In this document: one piece after another, positions 28,486 through 37,517 of the stretch
Layout of the letters: each line of letters starts with the position of its first letter
Numbering within the stretch: the first letter of the stretch is position 1
DNA from: Agrobacterium tumefaciens
GTDB lineage: Bacteria > Pseudomonadota > Alphaproteobacteria > Rhizobiales > Rhizobiaceae
DNA length: 64,000 nucleotides
Direction: 5' to 3'
Assembly (NCBI RefSeq): GCF_013337285.1
Contig: NZ_SUPW01000001.1
Location: 372,001 to 436,000 of the forward strand
The notes under the pieces: generated by a model
What the model was told of the DNA's origin: nothing
Database searches by the model: none
Seen by the model: the letters and a program-made list of their open reading frames with translations, nothing else
Translations under genes and position numbers: made by a program

Positions 28486-28563
28486 GATTTGGCTCCGTCT
28501 GGAAACAGAAATGCCGGGTGTTATCCCGGCAGTAAGCGATGTCAGTCCCCCAATCTCGACGTA

Positions 28564-28639
28564 ATCCTCGGGCTTGTCCCTAGGATCTAATCACGTTTGA
28601 TCTTGTGGGTCGTTAGATCCTCGGGACAAGCCCGAGGAT
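28564..28639. repeat. REP-like long inverted repeat
   Basis: Two 27-base arms (28564-28590 and 28613-28639) are reverse complements with one mismatch and flank a 22-base loop. The arm core is CCTCGGGCTTGTCCC. The element fills the gap between the acetyltransferase pair and gatB. It looks like the palindromic intergenic elements scattered in Rhizobiaceae genomes. As RNA it would form a very stable hairpin and could protect or terminate the gatB transcript, which converges on it. Confidence 0.8.
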
Positions 28640-28700
28640 GACGGAGGAGAGGCGTGCGGTCTCTCCAACCTTTACTGATGGCCACTCCGGCCCGCAGTTA

Positions 28701-30206
28701 CTATTCGTCCTCTATGCCGAGCTTGGCCTTGACCAGCACCTGCACGGCCTGCGGGTTGGCCTTGCCGCCCGTCGACTTCATGACCTGCCCGACGAACCAG
28801 CCGGCGAGCGCGGGCTTCGCCTTGACCTTCTCGACCTGATCGGGATTGGCGGCGATGATGTCATCCACGGCCTTTTCGATGGCCCCGGTATCCGTCACCT
28901 GCTTCATGCCGCGCGTCTCGACGATTTCGGCCGGATTGCCGCCCTCATTCCAGACGATTTCGAACAGGTCCTTGGCGATCTTGCCGGAAATGGTCTCGGC
29001 CTTGATGAGATCGATGATACCGCCGAGCTGTTCCGGCGAAACCGGGGTCGTCTCGATATCCTTGCCCGACTTGTTGAGCGCGCCGAGAAGATCGTTGATG
29101 ACCCAGTTGGCGGCGGCCTTCGGATCCCGACCGGCGGCGACGGCTTCGTAATAATCGGCAATCGCCTTTTCCGACACGAGGATCGAGGCGTCATAGACCG
29201 ACAGGCCGAGGTCAGCCACGAAACGGGCCTTCTTGTCGTCGGGCAGTTCCGGCAGATCGACCTTCAGCGCCTCGACGAAAGCATCGTCGAATTCGAGCGG
29301 CAAGAGGTCCGGATCGGGGAAATAGCGATAGTCATGCGCGTCTTCCTTGGAGCGCATGGAGCGCGTCTCGCCCTTGCCGGGATCGAACAGGCGGGTTTCC
29401 TGATCGATGGCTCCGCCGTCTTCCAGAATGGCGATCTGGCGGCGCGCCTCATATTCGATGGCCTGGCCGACGAAGCGGATGGAGTTGACGTTCTTGATTT
29501 CGCAACGCGTGCCGAAACCTTCGCCGGGACGGCGCACGGAGACGTTGACGTCGGCGCGCATCGAGCCTTCATCCATGTTGCCGTCGCAGGTGCCGAGATA
29601 ACGGACGATGGAGCGCAGCTTGGTGAGATAGGCCTTGGCCTCATCCGACGAGCGCATATCCGGCTTGGAGACGATTTCCATCAGCGCCACGCCCGAACGG
29701 TTGAGATCCACGAAGGACATGGTCGGGTGCTGGTCATGCATGGATTTGCCGGCGTCCTGCTCCAGATGCAGGCGCTCGATGCCGATCTCGATATCCTCGA
29801 AATTGCCCTGACGGTCCGGCCCGAGCGAAATGGTGATGATGCCCTCACCGACAATCGGGTCCTTGAACTGCGAAATCTGGTAGCCCTGCGGCAGATCCGG
29901 ATAGAAATAGTTCTTGCGGTCGAAGATCGAACGGTTGTTGATCTTGGCCTTCAGGCCCAGACCGGTGCGCACTGCCTGCGCAACGCATTCCTCGTTGATG
30001 ACGGGAAGCATGCCGGGCATGGCGGCGTCCACCAGTGACACATTGGAATTCGGCGCATTGCCGAAGGTAGTGGAAGCGCCGGAAAACAGCTTGGAATTGG
30101 AGAGAACCTGCGCATGGACTTCCAGCCCGATCACGATTTCCCAATCGCCGGTCGCGCCGGGAATGAAGCGTTTCGGATCGGGGGTGCGCACGTCTACAAG
30201 GGTCAT
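28701..30206 (-). CDS. gatB: Aspartyl/glutamyl-tRNA amidotransferase subunit B
   Basis: 501 residues, the usual length. GatCAB converts Glu-tRNA(Gln) and/or Asp-tRNA(Asn) to the amide forms; GatB is the kinase/tRNA-binding subunit. It begins after a short leader with [22 protein letters not shown], contains [14 protein letters not shown] and the ICEIKN-equivalent RCEIKNVNS, and has the C-terminal YqeY-like tail domain (about 350-500). The ATG at 30206 is chosen to match the family start. It is not adjacent to gatCA, which lie 1.5 kb away on the same strand. Confidence 0.97.
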   Translation of the reverse strand: MTLVDVRTPDPKRFIPGATGDWEIVIGLEVHAQVLSNSKLFSGASTTFGNAPNSNVSLVDAAMPGMLPVINEECVAQAVRTGLGLKAKINNRSIFDRKNYFYPDLPQGYQISQFKDPIVGEGIITISLGPDRQGNFEDIEIGIERLHLEQDAGKSMHDQHPTMSFVDLNRSGVALMEIVSKPDMRSSDEAKAYLTKLRSIVRYLGTCDGNMDEGSMRADVNVSVRRPGEGFGTRCEIKNVNSIRFVGQAIEYEARRQIAILEDGGAIDQETRLFDPGKGETRSMRSKEDAHDYRYFPDPDLLPLEFDDAFVEALKVDLPELPDDKKARFVADLGLSVYDASILVSEKAIADYYEAVAAGRDPKAAANWVINDLLGALNKSGKDIETTPVSPEQLGGIIDLIKAETISGKIAKDLFEIVWNEGGNPAEIVETRGMKQVTDTGAIEKAVDDIIAANPDQVEKVKAKPALAGWFVGQVMKSTGGKANPQAVQVLVKAKLGIEDE

Positions 30207-30356
30207 ATGAAGCTCACGATATACGGGTTCTTTGGCTCTGGTGGGTAGAACATATGGCGCGCGGGCGCAAGACATCTTGCGCCCTGTCGCACGAAGCGCC
30301 GGATTTTCGGCGCTCTGCATACGTAATTTTTACGCGTCTGATTTTCAATTCACATC

Positions 30357-30689
30357 ATGACGATGATCGCCCTGTGTTTCATGATCTATGTCGCCTTCAA
30401 TCTTGTCGTCTTTCTTGTCTATTGGTGGGACAGGCAAGCGGCGAGGAATGGCCGCTGGCGCATTCGCGAAAGCACATTGCTGGGGCTCGCCTTCGTGGGC
30501 GGCAGCGTGGGCGCTATTTCGGCTCAACGCCTGCTGCGGCACAAAACGCGCAAGGAGCCCTTCCGCAGCATTCTGCTCTCCATTGTGATCTTACAGGCGG
30601 GCCTTGTTGCGTCATTGGCAATCATGCCGGACTGGCCGCCTCGCCTTCTAAACAGCTTGGCAAGTCTCAGTCAGAATTCCGTCCCGTAG
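30357..30689 (+). CDS. DUF1294 small membrane protein
   Basis: 110 residues. Predicted membrane helices lie at about 2-22, 41-58 and 72-90. The family core YWWDRQAARNGRWRIRESTLLGLAFVGGS and RHKTRKEPFR is present. DUF1294 proteins are small inner-membrane proteins of unknown function, often fused to cold-shock domains elsewhere. The gene is divergent from gatB, and its last 19 bases overlap the 3' end of the acetyltransferase gene on the other strand. Confidence 0.88.
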   Translation: MTMIALCFMIYVAFNLVVFLVYWWDRQAARNGRWRIRESTLLGLAFVGGSVGAISAQRLLRHKTRKEPFRSILLSIVILQAGLVASLAIMPDWPPRLLNSLASLSQNSVP

Positions 30690-31180
30690 AGGCCGCTCTC
30701 GACCTCGACAAGCTGCTTTTGCAGACCAACGGATTGCACGTCGCGATCAAGCTTTGGCGCATAGGAAACGGAAAGCCAGCGGACGCTGTAGCCATGGTGG
30801 CGGAAAAAGGCGACGGCGGGTTCGTTCTGCGCGTGGGTTTCGAGCCGGATGGCTTCGAAACCCTTGTCCGCTATCAACCGTTCAACATCAGCGAGCAGGA
30901 GGCTGCCGACCTGCCGGCGCTGAAAATCCGGATCAATCCAGAAATCGGAAATCGTCTCGTCAAAATGCTCCCGCGCCGCCCATCCGGCAACCGTGCCGCT
31001 AAATTCCGCCACTCGAATGGCAAGCCATGACGAACGGGTAAAATTGGAAAAAGCGCTGGAAGCATTGTCGTAAAGCGTCGCGGTGATGCCGAGTGCGGCG
31101 GTTGCCTGCCGCCAGGCCCTGAGACCGATGGCCGCTAAGGCCTCCGCTTCCTGCTCATGCGCATTGCGAATGACGATCAA
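30671..31180 (-). CDS. GNAT-family N-acetyltransferase
   Basis: 169 residues from a TTG start at 31180, chosen because GGAGG lies seven bases before it and the protein then begins IVIRNAHEQEAEALAAIG, as GNAT proteins do. The frame stays open to 31300 without family similarity. Motif A reads IDPDFQRRQVGSLLL and motif B NEPAVAFFRHHGYSV. The substrate is unknown. The 3' end overlaps the DUF1294 gene by 19 bases tail-to-tail. Confidence 0.85.
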   Translation of the reverse strand: MIVIRNAHEQEAEALAAIGLRAWRQATAALGITATLYDNASSAFSNFTRSSWLAIRVAEFSGTVAGWAAREHFDETISDFWIDPDFQRRQVGSLLLADVERLIADKGFEAIRLETHAQNEPAVAFFRHHGYSVRWLSVSYAPKLDRDVQSVGLQKQLVEVESGLYGTEF

Positions 31181-31341
31181 GCCGCGCCCTCCATGGCCAT
31201 GGCGAGTAAAACATCGGTGGCGCGATTCGGCCAGTATGGTTTTTCGGGGTGCGCTGCGGACTTGACCATGCCAGCCTTGCCCGCTAACCAGAACGGGCAA
31301 TAACGGAGTTTTTATGTTCGCTCAATCGGAGTCCTGGTAAA

Positions 31342-31437
31342 GGCCCCGCCCGCAAGTTTCTTGCGCGCCGGGCCAGATGAAACCGAGCCGGATGCCCTAA
31401 CGGCAGCCGGGTTTGCTTTCACGCGTCTAAAAGACGC
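31342..31437 (+). promoter_or_regulatory. Three-hairpin leader upstream of the yjhX-like gene
   Basis: Three stems follow in 96 bases. The first pairs GGCCC (31342-31346) with GGGCC (31370-31374), with inner CGCAAG/CTTGCG (31351-31356, 31360-31365). The second pairs CCGG-TGCC with GGCA-CCGG (31388-31396, 31402-31410), helped by AAAC/GTTT flanks. The third pairs GCGTCT with AGACGC around AAA (31423-31437). The ATG follows 17 bases later without a Shine-Dalgarno sequence. It could be a cis-regulatory leader or a separate small RNA; I do not recognise the family. Confidence 0.6.
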
Positions 31438-31454
31438 CGACCGGACTTCCAAAA

Positions 31455-31712
31455 ATGGACATTTCCCGCGCCGAACAGCGCATTCTTCACCTGCTCGCCC
31501 AGGGCGGCAGAATTGAACTCGTTCGAGACGACCACCAGAAAATCGAAAAGATCGCGCTTTATACCCGCGACGGCTGGATTTTCAGCGGCCTCGACCTGCT
31601 CACCTTCCGCAAACTGAAACGGAAAAGAGCGATCGCCTCTTCCGCCGGCAAGCCCTACCGCATCACCCCCCGCGGACTGGAACTCGTAAGGGGTGAGCTG
31701 GACAACAGATGA
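31455..31712 (+). CDS. YjhX-family (UPF0386) protein
   Basis: 85 residues. Full-length match to the YjhX/UPF0386 family: MDISRAEQRILHLLAQGGRIE, ALYTRDGWIF, LTFRKLKRKRAIASS, and PYRITPRGLELVRG. The fold is a winged helix-turn-helix. E. coli YjhX is described as a toxin paired with YjhQ, a GNAT protein. Here no yjhQ homologue is adjacent in operon order, although an unrelated GNAT gene starts divergently at 31180. A plain regulatory role is equally possible. No Shine-Dalgarno sequence precedes the ATG. Confidence 0.85.
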   Translation: MDISRAEQRILHLLAQGGRIELVRDDHQKIEKIALYTRDGWIFSGLDLLTFRKLKRKRAIASSAGKPYRITPRGLELVRGELDNR

Positions 31713-31718
31713 AAAAAA

Positions 31719-31741
31719 CGGGCGGCACTTGATGCCGCCCG
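31719..31741 (-). terminator. Rho-independent terminator of gatCA
   Basis: A perfect 9-bp stem, CGGGCGGCA (31719-31727) with TGCCGCCCG (31733-31741), is followed on the minus strand by a T7 run. It lies 32 bases after the gatA stop, between the convergent gatA and yjhX-like genes. Confidence 0.9.
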
Positions 31742-31772
31742 TCCAATTTCTCTAACGCCCTTGTTCAGGCGT

Positions 31773-33254
31773 TCACCACCACTTGGCCGGCGTGAACTTG
31801 CCCGCTGCCTGCTCGATGGCGTGTGCGGTCTTGAACAGCGTTTCTTCCTCGAAAGGCTTGCCGATGAGCTGCAGGCCGAGCGGCAGGCCCTTGCCGTCAA
31901 GGCCGGCAGGCACCGAAAGGCCGGGAAGGCCGGCCATGTTGACGGTGATGGTGAAGACGTCCTGGAGATACATCTTCACCGGATCGGAAGCGAGTTCCTC
32001 GTCACCCACAGCGAAGGCGGAGGACGGGGTGATCGGGGCCAGAACGGCGTCAACGCCCTCATGGAAGACGTTTTCGAAGTCGCGCTTGATGAGGGTGCGG
32101 ACCTTCTGCGCCTTCAGGTAATAGGCGTCGTAATAACCGGCCGAGAGCACATAGGTGCCGACCATGATGCGGCGCTGCACTTCCTTGCCGAAACCGGCGG
32201 CACGGCTTTTTTCGTACATGTCGGCAATGTCCTTGCCGTCGACGCGCAGGCCGTAACGAACGCCGTCATAACGGGCAAGGTTGGACGAGGCTTCGGCCGG
32301 TGCGACGATGTAATAGGCGGGCAACGCGTATTTGGTATGCGGCAGCGAGATATCGACCACTTCCGCACCAGCATCGCGCAGCCATTCCACGCCCTTGGCC
32401 CAGAGCTTTTCGATTTCTTCCGGCATGCCATCGACGCGATATTCCCGGGGAATGCCGATCTTCAGGCCCTTCAGCGACTGGCCGATGGCCTTTTCGTAAT
32501 CCGGCACCGGCAGGTCTACGGATGTCGTATCCTTGGCATCCACGCTCGCCATTGTCTTCAGCAGGATCGCCGCGTCGCGCACGTCACGGGCAATCGGGCC
32601 GGCCTGATCGAGCGAAGAGGCATAAGCGACGATGCCGAAGCGCGAGCAGCGGCCATAGGTGGGCTTGATGCCAACGGTGCCGGTGAAGGCCGCCGGCTGG
32701 CGAATGGAGCCGCCGGTGTCGGTTGCGGTCGCACCGGCGCACAGATGCGCAGCGACGGCTGCGGCCGAGCCGCCGGACGAGCCGCCCGGCACCAGCTTCT
32801 GTTCTGAACCGTTGGCGCGCCACGGGTTGATGACCGGACCGTACCAAGAGCTTTCATTGGATGAGCCCATGGCGAATTCGTCCATGTTGAGCTTGCCGAG
32901 CATGACAGCGCCCTGATCCCAGAGATTCTGGGTGACGGTGGATTCATATTTCGGCTTGAAGCCATCGAGAACATGCGAACATGCCTGCGTGTGCACGTCG
33001 CGGGTGGCGAAAAGGTCTTTTACGCCGAGCGGAATGCCTTCCAGCTCGCCCGCCTTGCCGGCGGCGATACGTTCGTCGGAAGCCTTCGCCATGTCGCGGG
33101 CCTTTTCAGGCGTCAAGGCGACATAGGCGTTCAGCGCGCCGTTGGCCGCATCGATGGCTGAGAGATAGGCGTCGGTCAGCTCGAGGGCGGAAAATTCTTT
33201 GCCCTTCAGCTTTTCGCGGGCTTCGGCAATGGTCAGGCTCGTCAGGTCGGTCAT
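31773..33254 (-). CDS. gatA: Aspartyl/glutamyl-tRNA amidotransferase subunit A
   Basis: 493 residues. This is the amidase subunit that releases ammonia from glutamine for GatB. The amidase-signature Ser-cisSer-Lys triad is visible: Lys in [11 protein letters not shown], the cis-Ser region [13 protein letters not shown] and the nucleophilic Ser in [12 protein letters not shown]. The start at ATG 33254 is preferred over a TTG three codons earlier. gatC lies 54 bases upstream; together they form a gatCA operon ended by the hairpin at 31719. Confidence 0.97.
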   Translation of the reverse strand: MTDLTSLTIAEAREKLKGKEFSALELTDAYLSAIDAANGALNAYVALTPEKARDMAKASDERIAAGKAGELEGIPLGVKDLFATRDVHTQACSHVLDGFKPKYESTVTQNLWDQGAVMLGKLNMDEFAMGSSNESSWYGPVINPWRANGSEQKLVPGGSSGGSAAAVAAHLCAGATATDTGGSIRQPAAFTGTVGIKPTYGRCSRFGIVAYASSLDQAGPIARDVRDAAILLKTMASVDAKDTTSVDLPVPDYEKAIGQSLKGLKIGIPREYRVDGMPEEIEKLWAKGVEWLRDAGAEVVDISLPHTKYALPAYYIVAPAEASSNLARYDGVRYGLRVDGKDIADMYEKSRAAGFGKEVQRRIMVGTYVLSAGYYDAYYLKAQKVRTLIKRDFENVFHEGVDAVLAPITPSSAFAVGDEELASDPVKMYLQDVFTITVNMAGLPGLSVPAGLDGKGLPLGLQLIGKPFEEETLFKTAHAIEQAAGKFTPAKWW

Positions 33255-33308
33255 GGTCGGCAACGGCTTTCGAAAATCTCGGAAAAATCGGGCGGTAGAG
33301 GCGGTCGC

Positions 33309-33596
33309 TTATTCGACCACTTTCGGGACCATGAAGAAGTCCCGGTCGGTCGCAGGCGCATTGGCGACGATGTCTTCCGCCTTATTGCCGTCGGTCACCA
33401 CATCGGCACGCTTCTTCATGTCCACCGGGGTCACTGATGTCATTGGCTCGACGCCATCGACATTCACTTCCGAAAGCTGCTCCACGAAACCGAGTATGCC
33501 GTTCAGCTGGCCGAGCATATTCTGTGCTTCTTCTTCGCTGACAGCGATACGGGCAAGGCGCGCAACGCGCTTTACGGTGGCGAGATCGACGGACAT
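33309..33596 (-). CDS. gatC: Aspartyl/glutamyl-tRNA amidotransferase subunit C
   Basis: 95 residues. The small helical clamp holds GatA and GatB together. Family features are the start [20 protein letters not shown], the [14 protein letters not shown] loop that inserts between the large subunits, and the [20 protein letters not shown]-terminus. It is the first gene of the gatCA operon. Confidence 0.96.
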   Translation of the reverse strand: MSVDLATVKRVARLARIAVSEEEAQNMLGQLNGILGFVEQLSEVNVDGVEPMTSVTPVDMKKRADVVTDGNKAEDIVANAPATDRDFFMVPKVVE

Positions 33597-33721
33597 GGTT
33601 CTACTCCGGTCAGAATTTTCCTAACCGCTATAATCACCATGTCCGTCCTTCGCAACGGTAGAAAGCATGTCGTGTCAAACTGTGTTACGGTTTTGCGGTC
33701 ACGATATGCTCTAGCAAAATG

Positions 33722-34426
33722 TCAGAAGGACAGCGTCTCGCCAGCCTTCGGCGTATGAACGCGGGCTTCCGCGCCTTCCATGCCGGCCACGAATTTCTCC
33801 GGCGTCTGGTCGATGATCGGGAAGGAACCGTAGTGGCAGGGGATGACATTCTGGAACTTGAAGAAGCGCTGGCAGGCAAGTGCGGCCACAGCACCACCCA
33901 TGGTGAAACGGTCGCCGATCGGCACGAGGCCGATATCGGGCTGATGCAATTCATTGATGAGCTTCATGTCGGAGAAGATATCGGTATCGCCCATGTGATA
34001 GACGGCCGGGCCATTTTCGAAATGCAGCATCAGGCCGTTCGCATTGCCGAGCGAATGCGAAACGCCATCTTCGGTGAGCTGGGCAGACGAATGCAGCGCA
34101 TTGGTGAAGGTGACGGAAAAACCGTCGAAATGCACCGTGCCACCGGTATTGCCCATGTCGATCTTCGCAACACCTTTCGAAGACAGCCATGCGGCGAGAT
34201 CGGCATTGGCAAGCACCGTCGCGCCCGTTTCGCGGGCAAGCTCGACGGTATCGCCAACATGGTCGCCATGGCCGTGGGTCAGGAGAATATGGGTGATGCC
34301 CTCGGCTGCTGTCTTCGCGTCCTGTCCGGCAAAACCGGGATTGCCGGTGAAAAACGGATCGATGAGGATCTTCGCGTCGCCGTTTTCGAGGCGGAAGGCG
34401 GAATGGCCGAGCCATGTGATTTTCAT
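33722..34426 (-). CDS. Metal-dependent hydrolase, UPF0173 (beta-lactamase fold)
   Basis: 234 residues. The metallo-beta-lactamase signature is [11 protein letters not shown] (HxHxDH), with further ligands His in NALHSSAQ, Asp in [11 protein letters not shown] and His in [10 protein letters not shown]. The UPF0173 start [14 protein letters not shown] is intact. The family is related to UlaG/RomA-like hydrolases and has no settled substrate. The ATG has GGAG-like bases upstream. It is read towards gatC and is probably independent of it. Confidence 0.92.
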   Translation of the reverse strand: MKITWLGHSAFRLENGDAKILIDPFFTGNPGFAGQDAKTAAEGITHILLTHGHGDHVGDTVELARETGATVLANADLAAWLSSKGVAKIDMGNTGGTVHFDGFSVTFTNALHSSAQLTEDGVSHSLGNANGLMLHFENGPAVYHMGDTDIFSDMKLINELHQPDIGLVPIGDRFTMGGAVAALACQRFFKFQNVIPCHYGSFPIIDQTPEKFVAGMEGAEARVHTPKAGETLSF

Positions 34427-34510
34427 GGGAAGTTCTCCTTTGTATTGCCGGTGTAGTATGACATAGGACGACTTGAGAAACCGCACTACCTGTATTTAAG
34501 AGAGGCGACA

Positions 34511-34813
34511 ATGGCCGCTGACAATGACGATTATGTGTACGATGAAGCGTCTGGCGAATGGCGGCCGGCTTCCGAAGTGGCCGCCGAGGCGGCTCGCGCG
34601 AATGAAGTGCACGATGCAGCCGGCAATGTGCTGGCGGACGGCGATTCCGTAACCTTGATCAAGGACCTGAAGGTCAAAGGCACCAACACGGTCATCAAGC
34701 AGGGCACCGTCATCAAGTCGATCCGGCTCACCGAAAATCCGGAAGAGATCGATTGCAGGCATGATGCGGTCAAGGGTCTGGTGCTGCGCACCGAATTCGT
34801 CCGCAAGCGATAA
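34511..34813 (+). CDS. PhnA/YjdM-like domain protein without zinc ribbon
   Basis: 100 residues. The C-terminal two thirds ([27 protein letters not shown]...) match the PhnA/YjdM domain closely. In E. coli YjdM the N-terminus holds a four-cysteine zinc ribbon. Here the corresponding [12 protein letters not shown] segment keeps the shape but none of the ribbon cysteines. Despite the 'alkylphosphonate' name, the family has no proven role in phosphonate use. It lies 14 bases before ruvX and is probably co-transcribed with it. Confidence 0.85.
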   Translation: MAADNDDYVYDEASGEWRPASEVAAEAARANEVHDAAGNVLADGDSVTLIKDLKVKGTNTVIKQGTVIKSIRLTENPEEIDCRHDAVKGLVLRTEFVRKR

Positions 34814-34827
34814 AGGCAGCGCGAGAC

Positions 34828-35307
34828 ATGGCGATACTCACCATCGAGGAACTGGCGGAAACGCTTCAGCCCGCACAGGCGATTGCCGGTCTCGACCTTG
34901 GCACGAAAACCATCGGGCTTTCCATGTCGGACCTGTCGCGACGCTTCGCGACGCCTCGCCCCGTTTTGAAGCGGGTAAAATTCACTCGGGATGCCGAAGT
35001 GCTGCTGGCCTTTGCCGAAAAGGAGAAGGTTGCCGCCTTCATCATCGGTCTGCCAATGAACATGGATGGCTCGGCCGGGCCGCGCGTGCAGGCAACACGC
35101 GCCTTCGTGCGCACCATGGGCGAAAAAACCGCCCTGCCCTTTATTTTCTGGGATGAGCGGCTTTCCACGGTCGCGGCCGAGCGCGCGTTGCTGGAAATGG
35201 ATGTCTCACGCGCCAAGCGGGCCGAGCGCATCGATTCGGCAGCCGCCAGCTTCATTCTTCAGGGTGCGCTGGACAGGCTTTCGGCACTCGCCCGCGCCGT
35301 CGACTGA
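34828..35307 (+). CDS. ruvX: RuvX/YqgF-type pre-16S rRNA nuclease
   Basis: 159 residues. RNase H-like fold with catalytic Asp in [17 protein letters not shown] and Glu/Asp in [15 protein letters not shown], followed by the conserved [14 protein letters not shown]. YqgF processes the 5' end of 16S rRNA and was first proposed as a Holliday-junction resolvase. The N-terminal extension ([18 protein letters not shown]) is longer than in E. coli and typical of Rhizobiales. The last 49 bases overlap the antisense DUF6105-like gene. Confidence 0.92.
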   Translation: MAILTIEELAETLQPAQAIAGLDLGTKTIGLSMSDLSRRFATPRPVLKRVKFTRDAEVLLAFAEKEKVAAFIIGLPMNMDGSAGPRVQATRAFVRTMGEKTALPFIFWDERLSTVAAERALLEMDVSRAKRAERIDSAAASFILQGALDRLSALARAVD

Positions 35308-35576
35308 CGGCCCTGCCACCAGGCGGCAATCTGCTTCCTCTTGCGAAAACCGAGGATAGCAAAAACGATCAGGCTATCGACCGCAACAGCGCGCGCCACC
35401 AGCGGCGGCAGGCTTTCCGGCGGCAGGCCGAGAATATTGCCGTAAATCTGGAATACCAGATCATGCGTCTGGCGCGTCAACATGAAAAAGCCGAAACTCA
35501 TGTCGTAATAGGAAAGCCAGTACCAGCTGCCCAGCAATGCGACGGGACCTGCCCACAGGATCAGAAACCACTTCAT
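35259..35576 (-). CDS. DUF6105-like small membrane protein
   Basis: 105 residues. It starts [31 protein letters not shown] (first membrane helix about 2-22). A second helix lies near [13 protein letters not shown], then a basic RKRKQ patch and a polar tail. I associate this N-terminus with the DUF6105 family of small rhizobial membrane proteins, from memory. Its start overlaps the stop of the upstream 53-codon gene by four bases (ATGA). The 3' end runs 49 bases into ruvX on the other strand. Confidence 0.75.
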   Translation of the reverse strand: MKWFLILWAGPVALLGSWYWLSYYDMSFGFFMLTRQTHDLVFQIYGNILGLPPESLPPLVARAVAVDSLIVFAILGFRKRKQIAAWWQGRQSTARASAESLSSAP

Positions 35577-35734
35577 GCCGCCTGCCCCCGCGCGAAAACC
35601 GTATCGGGAATGCCGGCAAGCACCGCCCAGCGCACCGCGGCCATCAGGCAGAGGTTCAGCGCCGGCGCGTCGATATCCAACGGCAGCATCACAAAAAACG
35701 TCATCATGACGCCCAAAGCTGTCCAGCGGCTCAC
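35573..35734 (-). CDS. Small membrane protein, 53 residues
   Basis: A 53-residue frame from GTG at 35734, with GGGAG six bases upstream. It encodes a hydrophobic stretch (ALGVMMTFFVMLPLDIDA) and a second moderately hydrophobic helix (ALNLCLMAAVRWAVLAG). The stop TGA overlaps the ATG of the DUF6105-like gene by four bases, the classical sign of translational coupling. A competing, longer frame across the same bases has no hydrophobic pattern or start site. Function unknown. Confidence 0.7.
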   Translation of the reverse strand: MSRWTALGVMMTFFVMLPLDIDAPALNLCLMAAVRWAVLAGIPDTVFARGQAA

Positions 35735-35985
35735 TTGCGGCTCCCTTATGCGCAGTCATTGCGCATGGTTAACTTTTCGTTAATTCACACTGGACCGGCA
35801 GCCATGGCGACGCAATTGAAAGCTGTCATTATGGTTAATGGCGGGCGGGCGGCATGTGGAAAACGCGTATCTGCGTGAACGGGCAGATACGGCGGGCGGT
35901 TGCCGGCCCGGTGAAAACATCACTTATTTTTCTTTAATACGGCGCTTGCGCAGGGATTGCAGTCTCCCCCAACCCGGCAGCGGTT

Positions 35986-36630
35986 TCAGCCGTAGACGCC
36001 GCGCACCAGCCTTTTGACGGCCGTGGTGATCTTCTCCCAGTCCCGCTCGGATTTCAGCGGTACACCGGCGAACTGGCCACTGGTGGCAGCGGAAATGACG
36101 AGGTGCTGGATGGCGGCGAACAGCACGGCATTGACTGCGGCGGTATCCACGCCCTTCGGAGCCGCGAGCGAACCACGCATGCGCTCCAGCCACTTGCCCA
36201 GCGACTTGGCGCGGGCTTCGGCCAATCGCCGGACCTGCGGCGAGCCATCCGAGACTTCCCAGGCGATGATTTTGCAGACGAGAGGATCGCTGCGTAGCGC
36301 ATCCATGAAATAAAGCGCCAGCTTTTCCATGAGATCGCCATAGGTCAGAAGGAACATACCGCCGGTGTCTTCGGGAATGCGATCCTTCACCCAGGAGCCG
36401 AGATCCTCGCCAATCGCCTCGATCAAACCGTCAAGGCCGCCGAAATAACGATAGATCAGCTGCTTGTCGCAACCGGCGCGGCGGGCAACCGCATTGATGC
36501 CGAAGCCCTGAAAGCCTTCTTCGGCAAGCAGCGACCTCGCCGCCTCAAAAATCGCTTTCTCGGTCTGAGCGCGATCCTTGATACGTTTTTCCGGTCTGTC
36601 GGCTGAAATCGCCTCTGCACTCGCCAGCAT
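35986..36630 (-). CDS. TetR-family transcriptional regulator
   Basis: 214 residues. The N-terminal helix-turn-helix (about 22-68) reads KAIFEAARSLLAEEGFQGFGINAVARRAGCDKQLIYRYFGGLDGLIEAI, a standard TetR pattern with recognition helix DKQLIYRYF. The C-terminal ligand-binding helical domain is typical in length. The ligand is unknown. No obviously regulated gene is divergent; the toxin-antitoxin pair begins 190 bases away on the other strand, and the small membrane proteins lie 250 bases downstream. Confidence 0.9.
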   Translation of the reverse strand: MLASAEAISADRPEKRIKDRAQTEKAIFEAARSLLAEEGFQGFGINAVARRAGCDKQLIYRYFGGLDGLIEAIGEDLGSWVKDRIPEDTGGMFLLTYGDLMEKLALYFMDALRSDPLVCKIIAWEVSDGSPQVRRLAEARAKSLGKWLERMRGSLAAPKGVDTAAVNAVLFAAIQHLVISAATSGQFAGVPLKSERDWEKITTAVKRLVRGVYG

Positions 36631-36778
36631 GATTCCCTACCCGTGTTCTAAAAGGCCTGACCACAGGGGTTAACAAAGCATGAAGGGAAGAACAATGTGG
36701 CTGGGCGGATGGGGAGAAGGTTCCTGTGGACGAATAGGCATCGAGACCGATATCCGCGGCTTTAAGTTTTCTGTATTT

Positions 36779-36803
36779 TCTGTATTATTCAGAATTACAC
36801 AGA
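36779..36803 (+). promoter_or_regulatory. Candidate toxin-antitoxin operator
   Basis: A 25-bp imperfect palindrome: 12-base arms TCTGTATTATTC and GAATTACACAGA around a central A, 10 of 12 positions paired. It ends 15 bases before the antitoxin start. A direct repeat of TTTCTGTATT overlaps its left arm. Phd/YefM antitoxins repress their own operons by binding such palindromes. Confidence 0.6.
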
Positions 36804-36818
36804 TTTTGAGGCTTTCTC

Positions 36819-37094
36819 ATGAAAAGAAAATCTATTTCCACCGCCGAGTTTATGCGGCATTTCGGTCGGTATCATGACGAAGCGCAGAAATCGCCCATCA
36901 CCCTGACGAAGCATGGGCGTCCTTCGGTCGTCGTCGTGCCGGTCGAACTCTTCGAGAAAATGCTGGGAAGCGACGATCCGCGCCAGTCTTATGGGGCCGG
37001 TGAAATGCCTGATGAAATGGCAACCATGTTCGAGACCCAACTGGAGAAAGATTCCAACGAATATCGGAAATCTCGCGATGAGCAGGACCGATAA
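36819..37094 (+). CDS. Type II antitoxin, Phd/YefM-like
   Basis: 91 residues. The N-terminal fold is that of Phd/YefM antitoxins: STAEFMRHFGRYHDEAQKSPITLTKHGRPSVVVVPVELFEKML. The charged C-terminal tail (about 60-91) would wrap the toxin. The stop codon TAA shares its last A with the ATG of the toxin gene, so translation is coupled. It probably represses its own promoter through the palindrome at 36779. The AT-rich promoter contrasts with the neighbourhood, fitting acquisition by transfer. Confidence 0.85.
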   Translation: MKRKSISTAEFMRHFGRYHDEAQKSPITLTKHGRPSVVVVPVELFEKMLGSDDPRQSYGAGEMPDEMATMFETQLEKDSNEYRKSRDEQDR

Positions 37095-37516
37095 TGTCCA
37101 AATTCAAACGGGGCGATATCGTTTCCTATCCGTATTTGTGGAGATGGCAGTTTTCCGCTGATCCACAGCGGGACCATGGAGAAAAGGACCGCCCCGTTTG
37201 CATAATCCTGTCGGTTACGGACGCTCAGGGACTATCACATGTACTGCTGCTGCCGATTTCATCGAAACCGCCGCTCGATAGCCAGCAACAAGCCATCGAA
37301 ATACCCAAACTGGAACTCCGACGGGCAAAACTTACAAACTATGACGGAGGCTGGATCACCGTTAGCGAATGCAATTACGACGTAATCGAACGTTCATATC
37401 ATTTCAATGCTACGCAATCTCCAATCGGGCGTTTCAGCGACACATTTCTCGAAGAGATTCGCACCGCATTTGCGCCGTTTCTGGCAGCAGGTGCAGCGAG
37501 GGTCATCAGAACCTGA
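37094..37516 (+). CDS. Putative PemK/MazF-like toxin
   Basis: 140 residues. It opens KFKRGDIVSYPYLW and continues EKDRPVCIILSV, which fits the MazF/PemK pattern (GDIV ... RPV-hydrophobic-hydrophobic), with an SH3-like barrel predicted from the short strands. MazF-type toxins are mRNA interferases. It is longer than typical MazF (about 110 residues) and the family match is moderate. Its position one base after a Phd-like antitoxin is the strongest argument. It converges on the acetyltransferase gene with one base between. Confidence 0.75.
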   Translation: MSKFKRGDIVSYPYLWRWQFSADPQRDHGEKDRPVCIILSVTDAQGLSHVLLLPISSKPPLDSQQQAIEIPKLELRRAKLTNYDGGWITVSECNYDVIERSYHFNATQSPIGRFSDTFLEEIRTAFAPFLAAGAARVIRT

Positions 37517-37517
37517 A

